DNA of 7,952 bases from Bacillota bacterium. Its GTDB lineage: Bacteria; Bacillota_B; Desulfitobacteriia; Desulfitobacteriales; Desulfitobacteriaceae. Below the pieces are notes generated by a model. It was given only the letters and a program-made list of their open reading frames with translations, was not told the DNA's origin and did not search any database. The DNA is taken from positions 1 to 7,952 of the forward strand of contig JAJYAS010000135.1 of NCBI GenBank assembly GCA_021779415.1, in the 5' to 3' direction. The position numbers and the translations under genes were made by a program. Positions 1-6,272 of this stretch are shown here, one piece after another. The first letter of the stretch is position 1. Every line of letters starts with the position of its first letter.

Positions 1-23
1 CGTAACTGCATTATAATCCCCCA

Positions 24-46
24 AACCCCCTTTTCAAAAGGGGGTT
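24..46. repeat. Perfect inverted repeat (C5T4 / A4G5)
   Basis: The arm AACCCCCTTTT (24-34) pairs perfectly with AAAAGGGGGTT (36-46) around one central C. It is preceded by ATCCCCC (16-22). The form recalls short C/G-rich dispersed repeats common between genes of many environmental bacteria. It lies 8 nt from the neighbouring palindromic repeat. No T-tract follows, so an intrinsic terminator is not supported, although the pair of hairpins could protect the 3' end of the operon mRNA. Confidence 0.65.
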
Positions 47-53
47 CACGGTT

Positions 54-85
54 TCCCCACAGCAGAGACTGTGGGGTATTGAAAA
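54..85. repeat. Palindromic (REP-like) repeat, left copy
   Basis: The stem CCCCACAG / CTGTGGGG (55-62 and 69-76) encloses the loop CAGAGA (63-68). It matches the copy at 7803-7834, with A-T replacing G-C at the fifth stem position on both arms. Its TTTT end (82-85, minus strand) lies directly after the stop codon of the broken heparinase-like remnant. Confidence 0.75.
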
Positions 86-223
86 TTAATAAAATATGAC
101 ATATTGATCATCAGGCTTGAGCCCGGTTCCCTGCCGAAATATGAACAGCCCCAGGTCAGAATAAAGCATGTCGCCAAGATTATCTAACGGATTAACATCG
201 GGATTAGGGGAAAATCTCCCCAT
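86..223 (-). pseudogene. Displaced remnant of the heparinase-like C-terminal domain (-1 frame)
   Basis: In the frame one base behind the toroid gene, the minus strand is open from just after a TAA at 224-226 to a TAA at 86-88. It reads GRFSPNPDVNPLDNLGDML and then YSDLGLFIFRQGTGLKPDD-QYVIFY. The stretch resembling D-x-G-L-x-I-F-R followed by a strand is how the beta-sandwich of heparinase II/III-type proteins begins. Loss of one base in the runs GGGG (218-221), TTTT (211-214) or CCCC (207-210) would explain the shift. The remnant stops before the glycine/histidine-rich segment expected next, so the 3' part of the gene is missing as well as shifted. Confidence 0.6.
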
Positions 224-1317
224 TTATGTGGATCGTAATTTATATCTAATTTCACATCCCTCATATAAAGGCCGTATGCCAGTTCAGCGTCGTCCGAGTA
301 CTTCCCCGTTTTTAATGCTCTGAATGACTCCAGTTTAGACGGCTTAGGCCCATCGCCGATGTTTGGTATGTCCATGAATGGTGTGATAACTCGGAATGGC
401 CATGTAAATAATTCACCCATCTGCGCATAAGAATCCGCAAAGTTCCATTTAGGAGATAGTGCGATGCGCTTAACATGAAGGTGTGCCAGGTCAATGTCGG
501 AACGATCTCCGTATTCCGCCAAATCAGACATCCAGTCTCCTACCATATTCCCATATGCAGTTCCTTCATACCAGTATCCGTGGGGTAAAATCCCCTGCCC
601 GATAATCTTTTTGAGTCTCTGAAAGAGTTCTTTAAGCAAATCAACATCTTCAATACATAATGCCGCGGCCCAGGCGCTCGCGTCGATGTGAACGCCCATG
701 TTGTTAATAGAGCCATAGTAAGGTTTCAAACTCCTCAGCAAGTGGAGGGCACGACTTAAATACGCCTTTATTTCTTTATCTTCATCGGAGGACAGTACTT
801 CACTGTCCGCGATGAGATCATACACAAGGGCACTTTGTTTTAAATCCGAGGCAGCGGCCCAATGCCCGGCACCTATAAATACTTCGTCGTTAAAATGGCG
901 GGCTTTTTTCAAGAGATACTCACCCGCGGTATCCGCCATTACTCTATCAGCGGTTACCTGCCAGACCTGCGCAGCCGAAAGAGGATCACCGCGCTTTGCC
1001 TTAGCCAACGGACCGATCTGTTGATGGTGCCAGCCATAGCGCGCACCATCATACATCTTGTCAAGGTTATAGAGATGCGTTCTGAAGTTAGCAATCTCAT
1101 CTTTTGACCAGGCCACAAAAGGATGTTTCTTCCCCATCGGCAGGGCAACATAATTGCCGGTAAGGTCATCCTTGCCAAGGATAACTGATTCTCCCTGGAC
1201 CGAGGCGCTGAAAAATATCTCTCTAACCAAAAAACTCATAATGCAAAACAACAATAAATTAGACTTCCTGAAAATGACAAACAGCTCCATTTTATCGGGT
1301 CTAACCGGCTTGCTCAT
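184..1317 (-). CDS. Heparinase II/III-like polysaccharide lyase, toroid domain only (3' end frameshifted)
   Basis: The open frame runs from 1341 to TAG at 184 (385 residues). I prefer the ATG at 1317 (377 residues) because of its AAGG site. Numbering below is from 1341. A hydrophobic stretch NLLLFCIMSFLV (28-39) after basic residues, followed by FFSASVQGES (43-52), looks like a signal peptide or anchor, so the protein should act outside the cytoplasm. The helical part resembles the (alpha/alpha) toroid of heparinase II/III and alginate-lyase families: INNMGVHIDASAWAAA (212-227), with the paired Asn of the active site, GYWYEGTAYGNM (255-266), with the usual Glu-Gly and Tyr, and IPNIGDGPKPS (325-335). 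Those families end in a beta-sandwich of some 200 residues or more, which is absent here. Its first residues continue in another frame (86-223). As the last gene of the operon, it would fit polymer trimming or turnover. As it stands, the product is probably inactive or altered. Confidence 0.72.
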   Translation of the reverse strand: MSKPVRPDKMELFVIFRKSNLLLFCIMSFLVREIFFSASVQGESVILGKDDLTGNYVALPMGKKHPFVAWSKDEIANFRTHLYNLDKMYDGARYGWHHQQIGPLAKAKRGDPLSAAQVWQVTADRVMADTAGEYLLKKARHFNDEVFIGAGHWAAASDLKQSALVYDLIADSEVLSSDEDKEIKAYLSRALHLLRSLKPYYGSINNMGVHIDASAWAAALCIEDVDLLKELFQRLKKIIGQGILPHGYWYEGTAYGNMVGDWMSDLAEYGDRSDIDLAHLHVKRIALSPKWNFADSYAQMGELFTWPFRVITPFMDIPNIGDGPKPSKLESFRALKTGKYSDDAELAYGLYMRDVKLDINYDPHKWGDFPLIPMLIR

Positions 1318-1322
1318 ATAAA

Positions 1323-1326
1323 CCTT
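1323..1326 (-). promoter_or_regulatory. Shine-Dalgarno site favouring the 1317 start of the heparinase-like gene
   Basis: AAGG on the minus strand is 5 nt before the ATG at 1315-1317. The more upstream ATG at 1341 has no purine-rich site before it. Confidence 0.45.
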
Positions 1327-1373
1327 AGCCCCGTGATCCATAGAAGACTTGACGATATGTAATTTTGAGATTC

Positions 1374-2465
1374 TTATCCAAGAATCATCTTGTAAATATT
1401 TAGAAGCTTCTCAGTATGACGTTCCCAGCAAAACTCATTCAATACAATTGCACGGCCATTCTGGCCAAAAGTTCCAATATCTTCCCTCTTTTCCAATAAC
1501 CGCTCGACTGTTTCAGCAAAGGCTAAAGGGTCTTTATCCTTCACCAGGTAGCCATTTACTCCATCCCTGACAAGTTCCGGTATTCCGCCAACCGCATTTG
1601 AGACTATTGGAATACCGCTGGAGGCGGCCTCAAGATTTACCAAGGGAAAGGGTTCATCCCAAAGTGCTGGATTTACAAATATATCTACTTCCTTCAGAGT
1701 TGCCGCATATTTATCATATTGCAATGGTCCCAATACACGAACAAATTTCATGGCAGCAAGCTTTGATTTTATTAAGGCTTCGTAACTTCTTGCCTGTTCA
1801 GGATTTGTTTTCCAGTAACCTACTGAACCAGCCAAATAAAGTTCAAAATCCTTACGCCTTCCTTCCAATATTTTCACTGCATCAAGCAGAAAATGAACTC
1901 CTTTTTCCTCACACCAGTTCCCGATAAAGAATAGCTTCATCCTGCGGTCAATGTCTTTTTTTTGAGTTGAAGGAGAAAAAAGGGTTGCATCAACTCCATC
2001 ATGCAGAGTATGGATATGATTGCCAGATATATATGGACATAAATTTAGAAATTCCTGCCTGTTATACTCCGAACAGAGCGCGAAATGCGCATTGCGATAT
2101 CGTTCCTTAGCCCAAGAACGTGTAGGATGATGAAAATCGCTCGGGCTGTTTACAAAATGGACAAGCGATTTGCGAGGTGCAAGGAGACCGATGATTGGCA
2201 TATTGACCCCGTGAAGAATGGACGCATCCCTGTTCCGTGCAAGAAATTCTATACTGGAAGCCGAACTCGCCTTATCTTTAAGAAACTTATATTGTTTTAG
2301 TAGCTTTAATCCGGGATGCGCCCCAATAATATTTGTACCAAATAGCCAGGAACGGATTCCTGCCTTCTTATGATTCTCCAATTCAGAGAGCTCCACCCGA
2401 ACCACGCCTCCAGGGTTTTCTACGTTTAGAGGAATAGCGGACCAATGTAATAAAGCGACTCTCAC
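1374..2465 (-). CDS. Glycosyltransferase family 4 with E-x7-E motif
   Basis: This 363-residue GT-B enzyme starts with GTG (2463-2465), which overlaps the previous stop as GTGA, so it is probably translated by coupling. The N-terminal domain begins MRVALLHWSAIPL and has an N-P-G-G-V-V loop (17-22), where a nucleotide-sugar enzyme binds phosphate. HDGVDATLFSP (155-165) is the usual hinge of GT4. The donor domain contains KLFFIGNWCEEKGVHFLLDA (177-196), LYLAGSVG (209-216), VRVLGPLQYDKYAATLKEVD (242-261) and the E-x7-E pair E271/E279 in EPFPLVNLE, followed by SSGIPIVSNAVGGIPELV (282-299). All are typical of retaining GT4 glycosyltransferases, and the chain looks complete. It likely adds one sugar of the repeat unit; donor and linkage are not known. 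Confidence 0.93.
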   Translation of the reverse strand: MRVALLHWSAIPLNVENPGGVVRVELSELENHKKAGIRSWLFGTNIIGAHPGLKLLKQYKFLKDKASSASSIEFLARNRDASILHGVNMPIIGLLAPRKSLVHFVNSPSDFHHPTRSWAKERYRNAHFALCSEYNRQEFLNLCPYISGNHIHTLHDGVDATLFSPSTQKKDIDRRMKLFFIGNWCEEKGVHFLLDAVKILEGRRKDFELYLAGSVGYWKTNPEQARSYEALIKSKLAAMKFVRVLGPLQYDKYAATLKEVDIFVNPALWDEPFPLVNLEAASSGIPIVSNAVGGIPELVRDGVNGYLVKDKDPLAFAETVERLLEKREDIGTFGQNGRAIVLNEFCWERHTEKLLNIYKMILG

Positions 2466-3349
2466 AGGGGACGTTCTATCTTACACCTCAACATAAGCGT
2501 TTCAGCGTACTTGTAGCCGGTCATTCGATTTATTTTTACGTCCAGTTGATTTGAGAGATAATTTAATGCTGTATAATTGATAACCTTTTTGGCGACGTTA
2601 TGTGCCTTGGAGAATATTTTGTAAGGAAATGGGAAATTTGACGACTCCATTAGTGGCAGTTTGAAGGTGCTGCCCAATATAACTTCACTGCAAAAGCCTT
2701 CTCGTGTCATGAGATCTGCTATCTCGCCTGGCTTATACGCCTTATGCCAATACCGAAATATAGGCTTGGCTTCATCTACGTTCGTCTGCGTCTCAGTCAC
2801 GCTGCCGTCATCAAGTATTTGCTTGCAGAAAACACCTTCAGACCCTGTTTCGCCGTAAATCTGAGGGACAGAGAATATAACGACGGTATCCTTGTGAGAC
2901 ATGCCAACTATGTTTTTCAACGTCTTTTGAGGTTCCAACAGATGTTCCAGCATCTCAGTACAGACAATCAGATCGTACTTCGTATTTGAAACCCATTCTT
3001 CAGCATCACCACTAATAAACTCTACCCTATCATTAACGCTGTGGCGAGCCGCAAGATCCTTAGCTATCGTTATCTGTTTCTGAGAAAGGTCGACTCCGGT
3101 CAAGATCATTTTGGGGTATCTTTTTAATAAATTGATAGAGTATATTCCTATACCGCAGCCCAAATCCAATGCTCTGAATTCAGCATCTTTGTCAAAAGGA
3201 ATCAGTGCAACTATGTTCTGGAGGATACGCAGATATCCCCTATCGGAGGGTTTAAGAGCGGCGTCAACCTTATCGAGCCAGTATGTCTCCCAGCCATATT
3301 GGTAATATTGATGAAGATCTTCTTTTGAGAGTTTTATTGCCGTCCTCAT
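2462..3349 (-). CDS. Class I SAM-dependent methyltransferase
   Basis: The frame is open from an ATG at 3412 (316 residues), but that start would overlap the upstream glycosyltransferase gene by 56 nt. I prefer the ATG at 3349 (295 residues, MRTAIKLSKEDLHQYY), which follows an AAGGG and leaves a 7-nt gap; the ATG at 3364 (8-nt overlap) is also possible. Numbered from 3349, motif I is ALDLGCGIGI (60-69), the strand-2 acidic residue is in GVDLSQKQ (85-92), and motif II/post-I is YDLIVCTEMLEHLLEP (125-140). VVIFSVPQ (156-163) is the following strand. The C-terminal part (about 195-295) has no catalytic motif I recognise and may bind the acceptor. Its stop overlaps the next gene (GTGA). The substrate is unknown. 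It differs clearly from the two other methyltransferases of the cluster, so it is not a recent duplicate. Confidence 0.87.
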   Translation of the reverse strand: MRTAIKLSKEDLHQYYQYGWETYWLDKVDAALKPSDRGYLRILQNIVALIPFDKDAEFRALDLGCGIGIYSINLLKRYPKMILTGVDLSQKQITIAKDLAARHSVNDRVEFISGDAEEWVSNTKYDLIVCTEMLEHLLEPQKTLKNIVGMSHKDTVVIFSVPQIYGETGSEGVFCKQILDDGSVTETQTNVDEAKPIFRYWHKAYKPGEIADLMTREGFCSEVILGSTFKLPLMESSNFPFPYKIFSKAHNVAKKVINYTALNYLSNQLDVKINRMTGYKYAETLMLRCKIERPL

Positions 3350-3352
3350 TTT

Positions 3353-3357
3353 CCCTT
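3353..3357 (-). promoter_or_regulatory. Shine-Dalgarno site favouring the 3349 start
   Basis: AAGGG on the minus strand lies 3 nt before the ATG at 3347-3349. The spacing is short, but no comparable purine-rich site precedes the alternative in-frame ATGs at 3364 and 3412. Confidence 0.4.
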
Positions 3358-4694
3358 CATGCATTAATAGTATTCTTAATAAGAGCGGAAAGCCGTTCGG
3401 TTGTTGACTCAATAGTATAGTTTTTCAGACCGCTGAATGAGAAGTTATTTGTCGCATTATTTGTAATATCTTCCCAATACAAGCTAAGCGCTTTTGCAAT
3501 GTCTTCGCTATTGTCTACTTCAGCTACCCACCCGCTGTCAGTTTCTTTTATTAGTTTTGATATTGCGCCCTGCCCCTTTACCATCGCCAATATTGGTTTC
3601 TTTGCCGCCAGATACTCAAATATTTTACCCGGAATATAAAGGCCGTCTGTAATTATGGGTGCGGAAATTAAGAGCAGGAGATCTGCCCCGGAAAGCATCG
3701 ACAAACATTTCGAGTGAGGCAGTTTTCCATGAGCCGTCACAATATCCGAGAGAGCATATTCAGAGATGAATTCTCTATTCCACTTGCCGCTACTTTCATC
3801 CACGCCGAAAGATCCGGCAAAATGGACCTCAACCTTTGATTTAGCCTCTGGATGAGTTTTTAAAAATAGAGCCAGCCCCCGCAAAAAATACTTGGGACTT
3901 CGTTTGCCGAAAAAGTTGCCACAATAGACAAGTGATATTTTTTCATATTTTATGGGCTGATTTTTTTCAAACTGCTCGTAGTCTATTGAATTGGTAATGG
4001 TATGAAATTTATCCGAAATACTCTGGTACTTTGTCATGAATAAATCCCGCGTAGAATCAGTAGTAAGTATTACATTATCACAGGCGACTACAACCTTTCT
4101 CTCGAGATATTTCTCGAGGCGCTCTCGCCAGGTACTGCGGAAATTACATGAAATATATTCGCAATCAGTCCAGGGGTCTCTAAAGTCCGCCAGCCATTTA
4201 ATATCGATTTTATTTTTCAGCAATACTCCGGTTAAATGAGTCGAGTGAGGCATCCCGGAAGTAATTACGGCTTTTACGTCATGGTTTTTGATAATTTTTA
4301 ATGCTTTAATGTAGGCAAATGGAATCCACCCAATTTTTTCGTCGGGGAAAAAAGCCTTTGAGCATATATTATGCAGCCTTTTCCTCACTTCAAAAAGTCC
4401 CCTTTTAAATATCTTACTGCTCAAAACAAATCTTTTGCTGTCTGATATTTGTTGAACCGGCATGGGATAACCGGAGACGCATTCAAAGGAATATGTACGA
4501 TAAATTCTAAGGTTATCAGGCAAACGATCTTGCAGGGAAAGATCGTAGTTTAAGTAAAACTCAAAAGAACGCGATACTGTTAGAATTATAGGTTCCCAGC
4601 CCATTTTTTTCAGTTGATTAACAAAACGTATCCACCGAAAGCATCCTGCTGAGTTTGAAGGAGGGAAATAATATGTAATAATGAGAACTTTCAT
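3357..4694 (-). CDS. Glycosyltransferase family 4 (GT-B fold)
   Basis: This 445-residue enzyme is of the WcaI/WbuB-like branch of GT4. It opens with MKVLIITYYFPPSNSAGCFR (1-20), the typical first strand and glycine-containing loop of the N-terminal acceptor domain. KWLADFRDPWTD (166-177) contains the DFRDPW signature common in this branch. The C-terminal donor domain has SLVYCGNFFGKRSP (254-267), VEVHFAGSFG (288-297), TAHGKLPHSKCLSMLSGADL (320-339), and the nucleotide-sugar site region IPGKIFEYLAAKKPILA (354-370), with E360 as the likely conserved glutamate. It would transfer a hexose or related sugar from a nucleotide donor to a lipid-linked acceptor at the cytoplasmic membrane. Donor and linkage cannot be deduced. 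It is the first gene after the GC-rich spacer, and its stop lies next to the start of the third methyltransferase gene. Confidence 0.92.
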   Translation of the reverse strand: MKVLIITYYFPPSNSAGCFRWIRFVNQLKKMGWEPIILTVSRSFEFYLNYDLSLQDRLPDNLRIYRTYSFECVSGYPMPVQQISDSKRFVLSSKIFKRGLFEVRKRLHNICSKAFFPDEKIGWIPFAYIKALKIIKNHDVKAVITSGMPHSTHLTGVLLKNKIDIKWLADFRDPWTDCEYISCNFRSTWRERLEKYLERKVVVACDNVILTTDSTRDLFMTKYQSISDKFHTITNSIDYEQFEKNQPIKYEKISLVYCGNFFGKRSPKYFLRGLALFLKTHPEAKSKVEVHFAGSFGVDESSGKWNREFISEYALSDIVTAHGKLPHSKCLSMLSGADLLLLISAPIITDGLYIPGKIFEYLAAKKPILAMVKGQGAISKLIKETDSGWVAEVDNSEDIAKALSLYWEDITNNATNNFSFSGLKNYTIESTTERLSALIKNTINA

Positions 4695-4754
4695 GAGAAT
4701 CCGGCAAGAATGCGCCTGTCACCCGACTCGGGGCGCTTCGCTCAAAGTACAGCT
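4695..4754. other. GC-rich intergenic spacer with nested inverted repeats
   Basis: This 60-nt spacer is clearly more GC-rich than its flanks. An outer dyad GCGCC / GGCGC (4712-4716 and 4732-4736) overlaps an inner CCCG-ACT-CGGG (4722-4732). There is no T-tract, so it is not a standard terminator. It could be a remnant of a dispersed repeat or a processing site between the two halves of the operon. The start of the next gene (ATG at 4692-4694) has only a weak GGA as possible ribosome site. Confidence 0.4.
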
Positions 4755-5453
4755 TTACTTCCGGCTAATTGTTCCAAACAAACATTGATTCCACAGTTTA
4801 AATGTTTCAAGTATCTGACAGGCAAGATAGGAATGAGGAGCTATTCTTTGAACTAAGGACATCATCAGATAAACCCTTGTAAGGTCAATTTCTACTTCAT
4901 TATTGAAAATGCTCTGTATTTGCAGAGGCGACATACCGCGCAGTGTTCCCTTTATGTTTGTTTTATCATCTAGGTCCAACCAGATAATCTTCCCGGTTTT
5001 CTTGAGCACTCGCTTTAACTCAGAAGCAATATTTTGCTGAAGTTCATGTTCAAGTATTGAAGAAAACATTGTGAATTGCAGGATATAATCGAAATGTTCA
5101 TCGGAGAAATCTAGATGAGCGGAATTTCCTGTAATCCAACGACAATTAGGATATTTATTTTTTGCAGCCAGTATCCGTTCATTATTTAAGTCTACCCCGA
5201 AAAGATTATCTGCCGGAAAACCAAGTGATAGAAGATACCCTATCTTATCTCCTTTTCCACATCCGGCATCCAAAACTCTTGTTTCGGTGACATGTGGTTG
5301 TTCTCGGCGAAAATACTTTGCAATTAATGACTCAACGAGTAATTTGTAATATAATGCTACATCGCTTCGCAGCGGATTCCATAAGGAATTATATGTCTCA
5401 TTGGCATCATACTCATTATAAGTCTTAATTATTTTGTCTTCTTCTGTACTCAT
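4755..5453 (-). CDS. Class I SAM-dependent methyltransferase, polysaccharide-cluster type
   Basis: The protein has 232 residues. Motif I is VLDAGCGKGD (60-69) and the strand-2 acidic residue is in LFGVDLNNER (84-93). The following FSSILEHELQQNIASELKRV (130-149), then KKTGKIIWLDL (151-161), matches a methyltransferase group common in exopolysaccharide and O-antigen loci, which typically reads F-S-S-I-L ... RVL-x-x-G-x-I-x-W-x-D. The C-terminal part around LRGMSPLQIQSIF (171-183) and VYLMMSLVQRIAP (194-206) also follows that group. A GGAG (5467-5470) lies 13 nt before the ATG, a long but usable spacing. An 11-nt palindrome (CTGATAATCAG, 5454-5464) sits in between. The gap to the upstream gene is 18 nt. 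The acceptor is unknown; methylation of a sugar or chain end is the contextual guess. Confidence 0.87.
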   Translation of the reverse strand: MSTEEDKIIKTYNEYDANETYNSLWNPLRSDVALYYKLLVESLIAKYFRREQPHVTETRVLDAGCGKGDKIGYLLSLGFPADNLFGVDLNNERILAAKNKYPNCRWITGNSAHLDFSDEHFDYILQFTMFSSILEHELQQNIASELKRVLKKTGKIIWLDLDDKTNIKGTLRGMSPLQIQSIFNNEVEIDLTRVYLMMSLVQRIAPHSYLACQILETFKLWNQCLFGTISRK

Positions 5454-5471
5454 CTGATAATCAGGTCTCCA

Positions 5472-6272
5472 TCATTCTCTTTCTAATAGCAACATTATCC
5501 AATATGGCGCTTTTTTTTTGTGACCATGAATTATTTTATAATTCAAAAAGTCACACATTCTGCATACAACTTTATTGAACGTGTGTTGGTAGGTTTTTAC
5601 GAAATTATTATTTCCGCATGCGGGACATAATATTGCCTCTTCTGGCGAAGGTACGAAGAATGATCTCCCCAGGACTTGTTTAATCTTTAACAGAACCTCA
5701 TTATATTTCGGGAGTATTTCGCCAAATTTATAGCTTCCAAGCAACTGGAACTTGCCAAACATTTTGAGCAACCTTTTTTCACTAAATTTTACCTTATGCC
5801 CCCATATATTGAAGACAGTGTTGCACTTATTGCATTTTGTATTAAAAAGCAATAGATTTTCTTGATGAGGAACTGAAACAAGCAAATATTTTTTTGATAC
5901 TCTTTGCATTTCAGCTATAGCGCTTTTAATTTCGTCTTTGTTCAAGTGCTCAAGTAGTTCGTGAGACATGCAACAGTCAAATGACAAATCACCAAAAGGG
6001 AGATCGGTAGCGCTTGCTTTAACTGCATGAAAGTTTACATCTTTAAAAGGGATATCGTTTATATCTACCCCTACAACACTGCGGTTATCACTTAGTATTT
6101 CTTTTGTAATTGAGCCATTGCCGCATCCAACATCAAGAACATATTTTATATCTGATGGTAATATCGTCAATATTAAGTTTTTCTTCTTTATGTAATATAT
6201 ATCCTTTTCCTGAGTATCCCATATAGTGTTTTGAGAAAAATATTTATTATAGTTGTGCGAGGGTGATTTCAT
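5472..6272 (-). CDS. Class I SAM-dependent methyltransferase with C-terminal zinc ribbon
   Basis: This 266-residue protein starts at an ATG that shares one base with the flippase stop (TAATG), so translation is probably coupled; I see no clear Shine-Dalgarno. SAM-binding motif I is VLDVGCGNGS (45-54), the acidic end of strand 2 is VVGVDIND (66-73), and post-motif SFDCCMSHELLEHL (97-110) matches the methyltransferase-11/23 type. Cysteine pairs are C147-x-x-C150, followed by an F-x-x-x-GH pattern (154-159), and C216-x-x-C219 with C237-x-x-C240. The last two pairs form a plausible zinc ribbon after the Rossmann domain. Methyltransferases with such C-xx-C inserts occur in glycan clusters, but the substrate (sugar hydroxyl, lipid intermediate or other) is not evident. 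The fold call is firm, the role inferred from context. Confidence 0.88.
   Translation of the reverse strand: MKSPSHNYNKYFSQNTIWDTQEKDIYYIKKKNLILTILPSDIKYVLDVGCGNGSITKEILSDNRSVVGVDINDIPFKDVNFHAVKASATDLPFGDLSFDCCMSHELLEHLNKDEIKSAIAEMQRVSKKYLLVSVPHQENLLLFNTKCNKCNTVFNIWGHKVKFSEKRLLKMFGKFQLLGSYKFGEILPKYNEVLLKIKQVLGRSFFVPSPEEAILCPACGNNNFVKTYQHTFNKVVCRMCDFLNYKIIHGHKKKAPYWIMLLLERE

Noticed and set aside
55..76. Palindrome as an intrinsic terminator
   Set aside because: No T-rich run follows the stem on either strand, and the other copy lies ahead of the operon where a terminator of these genes would make no sense.
207..221. Programmed -1 ribosomal frameshift in the heparinase-like gene
   Set aside because: TTTTCCC does not give full re-pairing after slippage, no clear stimulatory structure follows closely, and the extended frame is itself truncated at 86. 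Mutation or sequence error is simpler.
812..1107. Plus-strand open frames opposite the heparinase-like gene, and similar short antisense frames elsewhere
   Set aside because: They lie wholly inside well-supported minus-strand genes, have no domain-like sequence, and look like shadows of the coding strand.
3350..3412. N-terminal extension of the third methyltransferase to the ATG at 3412
   Set aside because: It overlaps the glycosyltransferase gene by 56 nt, has no ribosome site, and the extra residues resemble no methyltransferase start.
5454..5464. CTGATAATCAG palindrome as an operator site
   Set aside because: It is an isolated 11-nt palindrome inside an operon, between ribosome site and start codon; this length can arise by chance in AT-rich DNA.
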